This document shows positions 9,389 to 18,341 of a stretch of DNA of 64,000 bases, piece after piece. The notes beneath the pieces were generated by a model. The model had not been told where the DNA came from. It did no database searches and saw only the letters and a program-made list of their open reading frames with translations. How positions within the stretch are numbered: the stretch's first letter is position 1; the number at the start of each line of letters is the position of its first letter. Both the position numbers and the translations under genes were made by a program. Source of the stretch: Nitrososphaerota archaeon (GTDB lineage: Archaea > Thermoproteota > Nitrososphaeria > Nitrososphaerales > Nitrosopumilaceae); NCBI GenBank assembly GCA_028866895.1, contig JAGWHF010000012.1, positions 1 to 64,000 on the forward strand. The letters are read 5' to 3'.

Positions 9389-9763
9389 TTGGTAGGAGAA
9401 ACCGCGGGTACCTTTAGTCCAGTCTTACTAATGTTTGCTTTTGCAATTGTTGCAACAGGGCCCGCCCTAATCCTTTCTAGGATGATCGCACCACGAAAGA
9501 CCCCAAGTCCGGTCAAGTTTCTCCCGATGGAGTCGGGCCAGGTTCCAAAGGAAGAAGGCCGTACCCACTTTATGATGCAGTATTATTCCTATGTTCTCAT
9601 GTTCGTAGTCTTTGATGTCATGTCTATTTTCCTGTATGCCTGGGGCAGCAGCCTACTGGGTTTGCCAAAAACGGCGACTCTTCCAATTATTGCTTTCCTT
9701 GGGGTAATGTTTGCGGCCTTTGCCTACGCCTTGTACCAAGCAGGGAGGAAAAACATTTGGTAA
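9389..9763 (+). CDS. nuoA: complex I subunit A
   Basis: Small membrane subunit (124 residues) with three membrane helices, at the junction of the quinone module and the proton-pumping arm. The conserved loop KFLPMESGQVP, which contains the usual acidic E-x-G motif, follows the first helix; the segment YYSYVLMFVVFDVMSIF is typical of the second. Start chosen from promoter position; an alternative TTG at 9377 would add four residues. It is the first gene of an eleven-gene operon. Confidence 0.88.
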   Translation: MVGETAGTFSPVLLMFAFAIVATGPALILSRMIAPRKTPSPVKFLPMESGQVPKEEGRTHFMMQYYSYVLMFVVFDVMSIFLYAWGSSLLGLPKTATLPIIAFLGVMFAAFAYALYQAGRKNIW

Positions 9764-9806
9764 CTTTTAAATCAAATACTGGAAAACTTCGAGGTAGGGA
9801 AGAGTA

Positions 9807-10334
9807 TTGCTAAAGGAATTTTTCAATCAGGAAACAGCACCGCACGCAACAAATGTTCTTGTTGGAAAACTAGGCGATATTCTCGTAAGGGCGGTAGGAA
9901 AGCCACTTGACTATGCGATAAATTGGGGCAGGCTGTGGTCGCTATGGCCCGTGCATCTGGAAACAGCCTGTTGCAGTGTGGAGTTTGGCGCCGCATCAAG
10001 TCCCAGGTATGATGTCGAGAGGTTTGGGATTATAGAAGCGTTTGGCTCTCTTCGTCAATGCGATCTCATCGTCGTAATGGGCACCATTACGAGGAAGATG
10101 GCGCCAAGACTGAGGATGGTTTACGACCAAATGCCGGATCCAAAGTACGTTATAGCAATGGGTGCGTGCGCAATTACGGGCGGCTTATACTTTGACTCGT
10201 ACAACGTGCTTCCGGGAATCGATGGCGTGCTCCCGGTAGATATCTACGTACCGGGCTGTCCTCCCAGGCCGGAAACCCTTATTCAAGGTTGTATGTTACT
10301 TCAAGAAAAAATTAAACGGATGAAGGGCGCATAG
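9807..10334 (+). CDS. nuoB: complex I subunit B (N2 Fe-S cluster)
   Basis: A 175-residue peripheral subunit that binds the terminal [4Fe-4S] cluster N2, which passes electrons to quinone. The ligand set is visible: adjacent Cys55-Cys56 in ETACCSVEF, a Cys in GACAITGG and the Cys of PGCPPRPE. The start is TTG, preceded by a purine-rich site (GAGGTAGGG, about 9791) in the 43-base gap after nuoA. That gap also holds a TATA-like CTTTTAAAT (from 9764), so an extra promoter inside the operon is possible. Confidence 0.92.
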   Translation: MLKEFFNQETAPHATNVLVGKLGDILVRAVGKPLDYAINWGRLWSLWPVHLETACCSVEFGAASSPRYDVERFGIIEAFGSLRQCDLIVVMGTITRKMAPRLRMVYDQMPDPKYVIAMGACAITGGLYFDSYNVLPGIDGVLPVDIYVPGCPPRPETLIQGCMLLQEKIKRMKGA

Positions 10335-10336
10335 GG

Positions 10337-10978
10337 ATGAGCTCAGAAAATGACAAGGATGGCCAGCCTGAGACTACCGAGTCTCACGGTGATGAAAAGC
10401 CGTTATCGAAAGATGAGGCAAAAAAATTTTATGAGGAAAAGGGAATTGATTTCTCTCCAGATGCACCGATAAATCCACGACCTGTACCCGAGTTCGAAAA
10501 GTCGATTTCCGACAAGATCTCGTCAAAATTCGGCCCCAAAATAACGGTTGACTATGTGAGGGCGCACAGGATACGTGTTTCCACCAAAAAGGAGGACATT
10601 CTGAGCGTGGCACAATTCATCCGCGACGAGCTCGGATATGATCACGCCGAGTCTGTAGCTGGAGTTGATTATCCAGACTCGAAGGAGATTGAGGTTGTTT
10701 ATCATCTTGGCTCATATACCGACGAGAAACTTGCCTCCCAAGTCTTGGCCCTTGCAACGCGCGTGCCTCGCGAAGAAATCCCCAATCCGGGAAAAGACAG
10801 TTCCAGGATGACCTCGCTCAGGGAGGTTTTCTATAGCGTTGAATTCCATGAAAGGGAGTGCTTTGAAATGTTCGGTGTATTCTTTGAAGGGCATCCAGAT
10901 AATAGAAGGCTTCTTCTGCCCGAAGACTGGGCGGACATTCCACCATTCAGAAAGGATTTCAAGATAAAGGGAAGATAG
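10337..10978 (+). CDS. nuoC: complex I subunit C
   Basis: A 213-residue peripheral-arm subunit. The family core (about residues 75-210) contains YHLGSYTDEK, the signature FHERECFEMFGV and the C-terminal PFRKDF. The first 60 residues are an acidic, low-complexity extension rich in Glu and Lys that is not part of the bacterial core. It starts 3 bases after nuoB. It helps form the quinone-reducing module with NuoB and NuoD. Confidence 0.9.
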   Translation: MSSENDKDGQPETTESHGDEKPLSKDEAKKFYEEKGIDFSPDAPINPRPVPEFEKSISDKISSKFGPKITVDYVRAHRIRVSTKKEDILSVAQFIRDELGYDHAESVAGVDYPDSKEIEVVYHLGSYTDEKLASQVLALATRVPREEIPNPGKDSSRMTSLREVFYSVEFHERECFEMFGVFFEGHPDNRRLLLPEDWADIPPFRKDFKIKGR

Positions 10979-10980
10979 AA

Positions 10981-12114
10981 ATGACAACACAACTCCCGCC
11001 GGGCATCAGCCTTGAGAAGGTAGACGACAGGATAATGACGCTCAACGTAGGGCCACAACATCCGGGTTCGGGCCACATGAGGCTCATAATCAAGGTGGAC
11101 GGGGATTATATCGTTTCATGCGATCCTGATCCTGGATACGTCCACCGAGGAGAAGAAAAGATGGCGGAGTACAGAAACTATATCCAGAACATCCCACACC
11201 TTGAAAGACCGGTAATCCATGATTCCTCCAACATACTCTATCCTTATTGTCTGGCGGTGGAGGACCTGCTTGGAATCGAGGTTCCGGAGAGAGCCAAGTA
11301 CATCCGAGTGATAGCGGCGGAGCTAAACCGGTGCATCTACACCCTTTACTGGCTTGCGATCTATGGGATCTTTCTCGGCCACTCGACCATGTTTATGTGG
11401 CCCGCAGGCGATCGTGAGCTTTTCATTGACTTGTTGGAGGCCATGTCAGGTGCAAGGGTCACCCATGCCTACCTTGTCCCCGGAGGCATTCGAAACGATC
11501 TTCCTGCAAACTTTGAGGAGAGGTGCCTCCGCCAAGTAAACTACTTTGAAAAAAGGATCAAGGAATACGAGGCGATATTTTATCAAAATCCGATTCTCAA
11601 AAGCCGTACTGAAGGGACCGGCATACTTTCAAGAACCGATGCCATAAGGCTTGGTACTACAGGCTCTGTCCTCCGCGCTTCTGGGATCGACTTTGACATA
11701 CGAAAGAAAGAGCCATACGATGTTTATGAAAACCTTGATTTTGAAACAGTGGTTATGAAGGAAGGCGATTCGTATGCACGCTCATACGTCCCATACCTAG
11801 AGATGTTTGAGAGCTGCAGGATAATACGGGACGCGCTGTCAAAGATGCCAAAATCCGGCTCCGTGCGTACCAAACTCAAGCCAAATCCAAAGGGTGGAAA
11901 CGAGGAGGTCTTCAAGAGGGTAGAGTCGGGAAGGGGTGCTCTTGGCTATTATATTGTATCAAATAACAGGCCTGAACCTTATAGGGTCAAGATAAGCGTG
12001 GGCTCGTTCAGAAACCTGATCTGCATGCCGTACCTGCTGAAAGGCGAACTGCTTGGAAACATGCCGTCAGTTTACTGGAGTCTTAATTACTGGCCTGTGG
12101 AGGCTGACAGGTAA
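10981..12114 (+). CDS. nuoD: complex I subunit D
   Basis: A 377-residue 49-kDa-type subunit related to the large subunit of NiFe hydrogenases, forming much of the quinone pocket. The N-terminal MTLNVGPQHPGSGHMR contains the His that contacts quinone, and RGEEKMAEYRNYIQN follows. The hydrogenase Ni-ligand cysteines are absent, as expected for complex I. It sits three bases after nuoC and abuts nuoH. Confidence 0.93.
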   Translation: MTTQLPPGISLEKVDDRIMTLNVGPQHPGSGHMRLIIKVDGDYIVSCDPDPGYVHRGEEKMAEYRNYIQNIPHLERPVIHDSSNILYPYCLAVEDLLGIEVPERAKYIRVIAAELNRCIYTLYWLAIYGIFLGHSTMFMWPAGDRELFIDLLEAMSGARVTHAYLVPGGIRNDLPANFEERCLRQVNYFEKRIKEYEAIFYQNPILKSRTEGTGILSRTDAIRLGTTGSVLRASGIDFDIRKKEPYDVYENLDFETVVMKEGDSYARSYVPYLEMFESCRIIRDALSKMPKSGSVRTKLKPNPKGGNEEVFKRVESGRGALGYYIVSNNRPEPYRVKISVGSFRNLICMPYLLKGELLGNMPSVYWSLNYWPVEADR

Positions 12115-13416
12115 ATGTCAACAATTGCGCCGCAGTTTAGGCTCAGCAGGTTCATTGCCTCTCTGTTTGACATCATTTTCTGGGTCCTCCTCATATTTTC
12201 ACTCGTAGGACTGCCTATCGTCTTCATCATCTTGTTCTACATCAAGCTGCCAATCATCAACGGTCAGCTTATGACTCCGTACCTTGCACTGACCTGGATT
12301 GCGGACCCATCACAGACAGTGCCCATAATAAAGTCGCTAATTCATACCACGTTCTTCCACGTGGTTGCCTTTCCGGGATTCGGCTTTGCCGCACTCCTCT
12401 CGGCGGCCACGATATATGTAGAGCGAAAGTTCCTCGCAAAGATACAACTTCGCGTGGGTCCACTGTACTGTGGCAGGATCGAGGGGATACTCCAGCTTAT
12501 GGGCGACGGCCTGAAACTAATCTCAAAGGAGATAATAATTCCTGCAAAGGCAGACAAGCCAATCTTCTGGATTGGTCCGCTGCTCTTTGTCGGCACGGCG
12601 GGAGCATTCGTCTCGCTCATCCCGGTAGCGCCAGGCTGGGTTGTTGCAAATCCCACCGTTAGCCTTCTTGCCGTCTTTGCCACCATAGGATTTTTCCCGA
12701 TAATATCTGTCCTCACAGCTTGGGCGGCAAACAACAAATGGACATTCATTGGCGGGCTGCGGGCACTGCATCAAATGATCGCGTTTGAAATTCCTCTGAT
12801 ACTGTCACTGCTCTCCGTTGTGATATTGACAGGCACCCTGAATCTGTCTCAGATAGTCCAGTCGCAGCAGCACTATTGGTGGATAGTCTTTGCCCCTATA
12901 AGCGCGATCGTATTCTTCATATGCATACTTGCAGAACTTGAGAGGATACCGTTTGATCTTCCAGAGGCAGAAAGTGAGATAGTCGCAGGCTGGCTTACCG
13001 AGTTCTCGGGCATGATGTATGGCCTGATACAGCTGGGGACATACCTGAAACTTTATGCATTTGCAGGACTCTTTACGGTGCTTTTCCTGGGGGGTTGGAA
13101 CGGGCCTATGGTGTGGCCGCCGCTCTCGCCTGAGCTTATCACGCACGGGATAACCATCGGACCGGTGAATGTGCAAATTGCAGGCCTTCCACTCTTCAGC
13201 CAGCCGATGCTTAATGGAACGCTGATGTTTGTGATAAAGACAGTCGGCGTGATTCTCTTGATCCTCCTGCCGCGAGGAGTCTTCCCAAGGATCAGGATCG
13301 ACATGTTGCTGCACACGGGATGGTACAAGCTAATCGGTCTTGCATTCGTTAACATCTTTATAGCTCTTGGATTGCTATACGCAGGTGTCTTGGGACCGGG
13401 AGGATTGATTCAATGA
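12115..13416 (+). CDS. nuoH: complex I subunit H
   Basis: A 433-residue membrane subunit with about nine helices that links the quinone site to the proton-pumping subunits. Conserved features include the loop YVERKFLAKIQLRVGP and the acidic stretch ELERIPFDLPEAESEIV. The protein is longer than bacterial NuoH (about 325-350) because of an extended N-terminal part with an added hydrophobic segment. Its end overlaps the start of nuoI by ATGA. Confidence 0.93.
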   Translation: MSTIAPQFRLSRFIASLFDIIFWVLLIFSLVGLPIVFIILFYIKLPIINGQLMTPYLALTWIADPSQTVPIIKSLIHTTFFHVVAFPGFGFAALLSAATIYVERKFLAKIQLRVGPLYCGRIEGILQLMGDGLKLISKEIIIPAKADKPIFWIGPLLFVGTAGAFVSLIPVAPGWVVANPTVSLLAVFATIGFFPIISVLTAWAANNKWTFIGGLRALHQMIAFEIPLILSLLSVVILTGTLNLSQIVQSQQHYWWIVFAPISAIVFFICILAELERIPFDLPEAESEIVAGWLTEFSGMMYGLIQLGTYLKLYAFAGLFTVLFLGGWNGPMVWPPLSPELITHGITIGPVNVQIAGLPLFSQPMLNGTLMFVIKTVGVILLILLPRGVFPRIRIDMLLHTGWYKLIGLAFVNIFIALGLLYAGVLGPGGLIQ

Positions 13417-13910
13417 GTTCTGCGGGCGGAATTATAAGGGCGCTCAATTCTGGCGTAAAGCATCTCGCCATACGCAGATTTACGCTGAGGTATCCTGAAC
13501 AGAAGCTGAAATTCGTAGGCGATGGTTTCCAATTTAATCCGGAAACGGGCGTAGGAATAGCTGGACTGCGTGGACGCCATATATTGTATCATGAGCACTG
13601 CACGGGGTGTCAACTATGCGCCGTAGCGTGCGAAGGAATAGCGGAGGCCATCAGCATGGTCAAGGTCAACGAGACATGGAAACAAAACAAGAAAGCGATA
13701 ATGCCGCAGATTGATTATGGAAAATGTGTATTTTGTGGTCTGTGTGTAGACGCATGTCCATTTTATGCATTGTACATGACAAATGACTATGAGCTTTCCT
13801 CCTTTACCAAGTCAGCCTTGATTTACACCCCTGCCCAACTTGCCATCAAGCCAAAAATCTCCCAAGACGTAGAAATAAAAATCGATGACAGGGGTGCTAC
13901 GCATGGTTGA
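13413..13910 (+). CDS. nuoI: complex I subunit I (two 4Fe-4S clusters)
   Basis: A 165-residue ferredoxin-like subunit. Two cluster motifs are intact: CTGCQLCAVACEG and CVFCGLCVDACPF, binding N6a and N6b that deliver electrons to NuoB. In ammonia-oxidising archaea no NADH-oxidising NuoEFG module is known, so a ferredoxin or another donor is presumed to dock nearby. Overlaps nuoH by four bases and nuoJ by eight. Confidence 0.93.
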   Translation: MSSAGGIIRALNSGVKHLAIRRFTLRYPEQKLKFVGDGFQFNPETGVGIAGLRGRHILYHEHCTGCQLCAVACEGIAEAISMVKVNETWKQNKKAIMPQIDYGKCVFCGLCVDACPFYALYMTNDYELSSFTKSALIYTPAQLAIKPKISQDVEIKIDDRGATHG

Positions 13911-14415
13911 TGCGGTTTTCCTTGCACTTTCAGTCCTAACTATAGGAAGCGCCATAGTGGCACTCGAGATACGATCTCTGATCTACGGATCTATAGCCCT
14001 CATGCTTACGCTGTCGGGTATTGCGGGCTTTTTCTTGCTCTTGGACGCCCCGTTTGTAGCCATGTTCCAGCTCTCAGTCTACGTGGGTTCAATCGCTGTA
14101 CTCATACTCTTTACGGTGATGCTGGTAAGAAGGGAGCTGATATTCAACAAGATAGAGGACAAGCGCAGGAGATACGCGGGAATTGGCCTAATGCTAGCAC
14201 TCATGCTAGGATTGGGCATGGTAATCATAGGTTCCGGCATGAAATCCATGGAGACCAATTCGCCCTCCGTGGACTACAAGAAGATTGGCGCGGACTTTCT
14301 CACATATTATTCGCCTGCTCTGATAGTTATGGCACTTATCTTGGCGGCTTCAGTGGTTGGAGCCCTAACTTTGGCAAGAAGGGAGGATATTACAAATGAC
14401 CAACGGACTGATTGA
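13903..14415 (+). CDS. nuoJ: complex I subunit J
   Basis: Membrane subunit of about 170 residues with five helices. It contains the region AMFQLSVYVGSIAVLILFTV, equivalent to the conserved pi-bulge helix of NuoJ. I prefer the ATG at 13903 (MVDAVFLALS), which overlaps nuoI by eight bases; the ATG at 13885 would add six non-conserved residues. It overlaps nuoK by about 20 bases. Confidence 0.88.
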   Translation: MVDAVFLALSVLTIGSAIVALEIRSLIYGSIALMLTLSGIAGFFLLLDAPFVAMFQLSVYVGSIAVLILFTVMLVRRELIFNKIEDKRRRYAGIGLMLALMLGLGMVIIGSGMKSMETNSPSVDYKKIGADFLTYYSPALIVMALILAASVVGALTLARREDITNDQRTD

Positions 14416-14701
14416 TTTCGTTCTGGTCTCAGTGGCCCTTCTGGCCATAGGGATTTATGGTCTTGCAGTAAAGCGAAACGCGATAAGGATGCTTTTCGGA
14501 GTGGAGATGATAATCAATTCTGCTAATCTAAACCTGGTCGCATTTGCAAGGTTTATCCCAAACAGCCAGGGTCAGACCCTAGCCCTTTTCTCGATTGCCA
14601 TTGCGGCAGCAGAAGTGGCAGTAGGGCTTGCCTTGATAATCGTGGCCTACAGGATGTACAAGAATATAGACATTGAAGACTTTAGGAGCTTGAAGGGATG
14701 A
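14396..14701 (+). CDS. nuoK: complex I subunit K
   Basis: A 101-residue subunit with three membrane helices. The two buried glutamates expected for proton transfer are visible: one in GVEMIINSANLNLV and one in AIAAAEVAVGLALI. Length is normal for NuoK. It overlaps nuoJ upstream and shares ATGA with nuoM downstream, so translation is tightly coupled. Confidence 0.92.
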   Translation: MTNGLIDFVLVSVALLAIGIYGLAVKRNAIRMLFGVEMIINSANLNLVAFARFIPNSQGQTLALFSIAIAAAEVAVGLALIIVAYRMYKNIDIEDFRSLKG

Positions 14702-16260
14702 TGCAGTACCTCCTACTACAAGCAATCTTCCTTCCGCTGCTTCTCTCTCCGGTGGCCTATATCCTAGGAAAGCGGTCGGGGCCAAATGCTGCCACGTGGT
14801 TCAGCTTCGGAATCATGGCATACTGCACCGCCATAGTGATTCTGGCCTCTACTTCGGGGAACTACGGCGAGCACTATCCTTGGACCCAGCAGTTTGGCGA
14901 GTTTGGGCTGGTCCTTGACGGACTGTCAACACCATTTGCAATAATCATCTACGTAGTCTCCACGCTAGTGGTCCTGTTCTCGAAACCGTACATGGTTGCA
15001 AAACTTACCGCGCAATACCAGGAAAAAGCGAATTCCCAAAAACAGGTGGTAGGGGAGGGTCAGACCACGATGGTAGAGTCTGCTTCTCTTAAGAGCTATG
15101 TGAACCAGCAGGTAGGGATCTACTATGCGCTATACCTTGTCATGGCCATGGGGATGCTCGGCGCCGTTCTTGCAACCAACCTGATTGAATTTTACATCTT
15201 CTTCGAGTTTATGCTGATTCCTGCATTCTTCATGATCGCCCTCTGGGGTTATGAATTGAAGAGGAGGGTTGCCCTGCTCTTCTTTTTCTGGACACACGTG
15301 GGAGCTGTAGCACTTCTTCTTGGTTTTCTTGCAATTGGGCTGTACTCGGGAAGCTTCAACTATGCCGATATTCATGAAAGTGCAATTCCTCACAGTATCC
15401 TCGTTCTTGCCGCAATAGGGATAATCATCGGGCTTGGGGTGAAGATGGCAGCATTTGTAATACATGTGTGGCTGCCTCATACGTACAGGGCCGCCCCCAC
15501 ACCACTCAACGCCCTGTCGTCTGGTGCAATGATGGGCGTAGGCGCCTACGGTTTCTTTAGGTTTCTTGCAATGCTGCTGCCGGCCGAGTTCGGTCACGTC
15601 GCGCTATTCTTGAACCTCTGGGGCGTTGCAACCATGCTGTATGGCTCCATAATGGCGCTTACACAAGATGATATACGGAAGTTCTTTGCCTATTCGAGTA
15701 TCAGCCAGATGGGCTACATATTATTTGGAATCGGTTCTGCCTCGGCGCTTGGGCTCTCAGGCTCTGAGCTTTTCTTTGTTTCCACAAGCATCGGGAAAGT
15801 GATTCTCTTTTTGATGGTTGGCGCAATCATCCTGCAGGTGGGCACTAGGAGCATTACCAAGATGGGCGGGCTTGCAGCAAACATGCCAATAACCGCGACA
15901 TGTGCCATGATAGGCGTGCTCACGCTAATGGGCATACCTCCGACAATCGGCTTCATGTCGGAATGGACAATGTTTACTGGCGTTCTGCAGACTGCAATCC
16001 AGGAAGGTTCAACAATCCGGGTGGTCTCATTTGCCCTTGGCTTGATTGCTACCGTTATTACCATGGCCTATTCATTGTGGATGATGAAGAGAGTCTTCTT
16101 TGGAAAACTCCCGGAACATCTAAAAAATACCAAGGAGGCAAGCTGGTATGTGACAGGCCCGATGATGGTCTTGGCAGGCTTCTCAATTGTTATTGGAATC
16201 TATCCTGATATCTTCTTCAACAAAATAATTCCCTTCATGAGAGGACTGGTGGGGGTCTAG
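14698..16260 (+). CDS. nuoM: complex I subunit M (antiporter-like proton channel)
   Basis: A 520-residue membrane protein with about 14 helices of the Mrp antiporter-like family. Key segments: FEFMLIPAFFMI with the conserved Glu in helix 5, WLPHTYRAAPTPLNALSSG with the conserved Pro-rich break, and AYSSISQMGYI. A cytoplasmic or external loop near residues 100-135 (rich in Gln, Lys and Ser) is longer than in bacterial homologues. It follows nuoK and precedes nuoL, the gene order usual for thaumarchaeal operons. Confidence 0.92.
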   Translation: MMQYLLLQAIFLPLLLSPVAYILGKRSGPNAATWFSFGIMAYCTAIVILASTSGNYGEHYPWTQQFGEFGLVLDGLSTPFAIIIYVVSTLVVLFSKPYMVAKLTAQYQEKANSQKQVVGEGQTTMVESASLKSYVNQQVGIYYALYLVMAMGMLGAVLATNLIEFYIFFEFMLIPAFFMIALWGYELKRRVALLFFFWTHVGAVALLLGFLAIGLYSGSFNYADIHESAIPHSILVLAAIGIIIGLGVKMAAFVIHVWLPHTYRAAPTPLNALSSGAMMGVGAYGFFRFLAMLLPAEFGHVALFLNLWGVATMLYGSIMALTQDDIRKFFAYSSISQMGYILFGIGSASALGLSGSELFFVSTSIGKVILFLMVGAIILQVGTRSITKMGGLAANMPITATCAMIGVLTLMGIPPTIGFMSEWTMFTGVLQTAIQEGSTIRVVSFALGLIATVITMAYSLWMMKRVFFGKLPEHLKNTKEASWYVTGPMMVLAGFSIVIGIYPDIFFNKIIPFMRGLVGV

Positions 16261-16262
16261 AA

Positions 16263-18341
16263 ATGGATTTTAGTTTTCTCGGCTTTAACATTGGTTCACT
16301 CAACGTCTGGGCGGTCTGGATACTGCCCTTTGTAGGGGCACTTGTAATCCCGGCTGCGGCAAGGGTCTCTAAAGCCGGCCCCGGTTATGTGGCAGTGGCA
16401 TTCGCACTTGTAAGCGCGATATCGGCCGCCACGCTGCTACCATTGGCACTAAACAACCATGAGATCCACAGCCAAATTCCATGGATACCATCCGTCGGAC
16501 TAAAGGCCGGAGTACTGGCTGATCCCCTTGCTGTCCTGATGGCCAACATTGTAGGATGGATATCTTTCCTGATCTTCGTTTACAGCTTGGGTTACATGAA
16601 GGGCGACAGGGACTTGATGAGGTTCTTCTTCTGGATGGCATTCTTTGTAGGCTCGATGCAGTTGATTGTATTATCGGACAACTTCCTCCAGCTCTTCTTT
16701 GGATGGGAGGGCGTGGGCTTGGCCTCTTACGCGCTCATCGGGTTTTGGTACAGGGACAAGAAAAAGGATCACGTAGGGACGGAGGGACGCACGGTCCTTG
16801 GGCTCTTGGATTACTATTCTCCTACCCAGTCTGGAATGAAGTCGTTCATCATGACCAAGGTGGGCGACATCATGATGCTTTCTGGAATGTTCCTCATCTT
16901 TGCCTTTGCAGGAACATTTGGGTTCAAGGAACTTGCCTCAAACACCTCCTGGGCCACTGCAATGTCAGCCCACAACCTGCTGATCCCGGCGGCGATCCTG
17001 CTATTTGGAGGCGCCGTAGGAAAGTCGGCGCAATTCCCTCTAAACGAGTGGCTTCTTGAGGCCATGACCGGTCCGACCTCGGTCTCCGCACTCATTCATG
17101 CGGCAACGATGGTAAAGGCCGGTGTATTCCTTGTTGCACGGCTTGGGCCGCTGTTCTTTGCACTTGCTGCCGCAGGCTTGGACATGAACCAGTTCTTCGA
17201 GGTTGTGGCATGGGTGGGTGCGATAACGGCATTCCTCCTTGCAACCCAGGGAATGGTGCACACCGAGATAAAGAAGGTCCTTGCGTATTCCACCGGCTCG
17301 CAGATAGGTTACATGATGTTGGCACTCGGTGTTGCCGGCCTCTCGCGCCAGTTCGTGGACGGCTATACTGCCGGATTTTTCCACCTTATCTCTCACGCAA
17401 TGTTCAAGGCATCACTCTTCATGGCGGCAGGCTCTCTCTTGCACGTCGTAGGATCTAGATTTATGACCGATATGGGAGGCCTGAGGCGGCTCATGCCCAA
17501 GACCTACATCTTCATGTGGGCTGCAGGACTCGGACTGATGGGCGCCCCATTCATATCCACTGGCTTTTGGAGCAAGGATGCGATATTTGGAGCCGTTTAC
17601 CAATCTGGAAGCAGCTGGGCGCTGCCACTCTTCATAATAGCGGCGATTACTGCGGTGATGACCACCTTCTACACCACGCGGCTGATAGGAATGGTGTTCT
17701 TTGGCAACAAGAGCAAGCACATAGAGCATCTGGAAAAGGAGGGATACCATGTACATGAGGCAAGTCCGGTCATGTGGATCCCGTACGGAATACTGGCTGC
17801 CCTTACAATCGGAGTAGGTATACTGGGCCTTGCATTTGAACACCAGATCCATGACATCTTTACGGCCTATCTCGCGTCAGACTTTGGAATCAAGTCCAGC
17901 GTGGGAGCTGTTGCGACCCAGTCCCAGAACCTGCTTGGGGGCTTTTTGGAGGGTGTCAATCCGCTAGCACTTTCAATCTCTCTATCGGCATTCGCCGTAG
18001 GCTTTGTACTGGGTTACATCTTTTACATCGGTAGGTTCGCAGATCCTGCAAAAGTCGTTAATTCGAACATATTCTTTTACGCCATACACAAGTTCTTCCT
18101 TAACAGGTGGTACCTTGACGCGCTTATCAACTGGACATTCGTTGTGGGTCCGCTGTATGTTGCAAGGGGAATTTACCGCTATTTTGAGGATAAGGTGATG
18201 GAGGGTTTCAACCTCGTGCCGGAAAAAACGATGGCGGGAGGGGCAAGGATCATGCAGGCAACCCAGACCGGAATATCGCAATCCTACTTGTACATATTTG
18301 GAGCAGGCATACTGATAGTGTTGCTGCTGCTTTTCATATAG
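16263..18341 (+). CDS. nuoL: complex I subunit L (distal proton pump with lateral helix)
   Basis: A 692-residue antiporter-like subunit, the largest of the operon. It has FFGWEGVGLASYALIGFW, the GKSAQFPLNEWL segment with the channel Lys, and VLAYSTGSQIGYM. The C-terminal part holds the additional amphipathic lateral helix and a final membrane segment (YIFGAGILIVLLLLF). It starts two bases after nuoM. Confidence 0.93.
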   Translation: MDFSFLGFNIGSLNVWAVWILPFVGALVIPAAARVSKAGPGYVAVAFALVSAISAATLLPLALNNHEIHSQIPWIPSVGLKAGVLADPLAVLMANIVGWISFLIFVYSLGYMKGDRDLMRFFFWMAFFVGSMQLIVLSDNFLQLFFGWEGVGLASYALIGFWYRDKKKDHVGTEGRTVLGLLDYYSPTQSGMKSFIMTKVGDIMMLSGMFLIFAFAGTFGFKELASNTSWATAMSAHNLLIPAAILLFGGAVGKSAQFPLNEWLLEAMTGPTSVSALIHAATMVKAGVFLVARLGPLFFALAAAGLDMNQFFEVVAWVGAITAFLLATQGMVHTEIKKVLAYSTGSQIGYMMLALGVAGLSRQFVDGYTAGFFHLISHAMFKASLFMAAGSLLHVVGSRFMTDMGGLRRLMPKTYIFMWAAGLGLMGAPFISTGFWSKDAIFGAVYQSGSSWALPLFIIAAITAVMTTFYTTRLIGMVFFGNKSKHIEHLEKEGYHVHEASPVMWIPYGILAALTIGVGILGLAFEHQIHDIFTAYLASDFGIKSSVGAVATQSQNLLGGFLEGVNPLALSISLSAFAVGFVLGYIFYIGRFADPAKVVNSNIFFYAIHKFFLNRWYLDALINWTFVVGPLYVARGIYRYFEDKVMEGFNLVPEKTMAGGARIMQATQTGISQSYLYIFGAGILIVLLLLFI

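Noticed and set aside
12342-12749. Minus-strand frame of 135 codons inside nuoH
   Set aside because: nuoH is certain; the antisense frame has Ser/Pro/Arg-rich shadow composition and no promoter.
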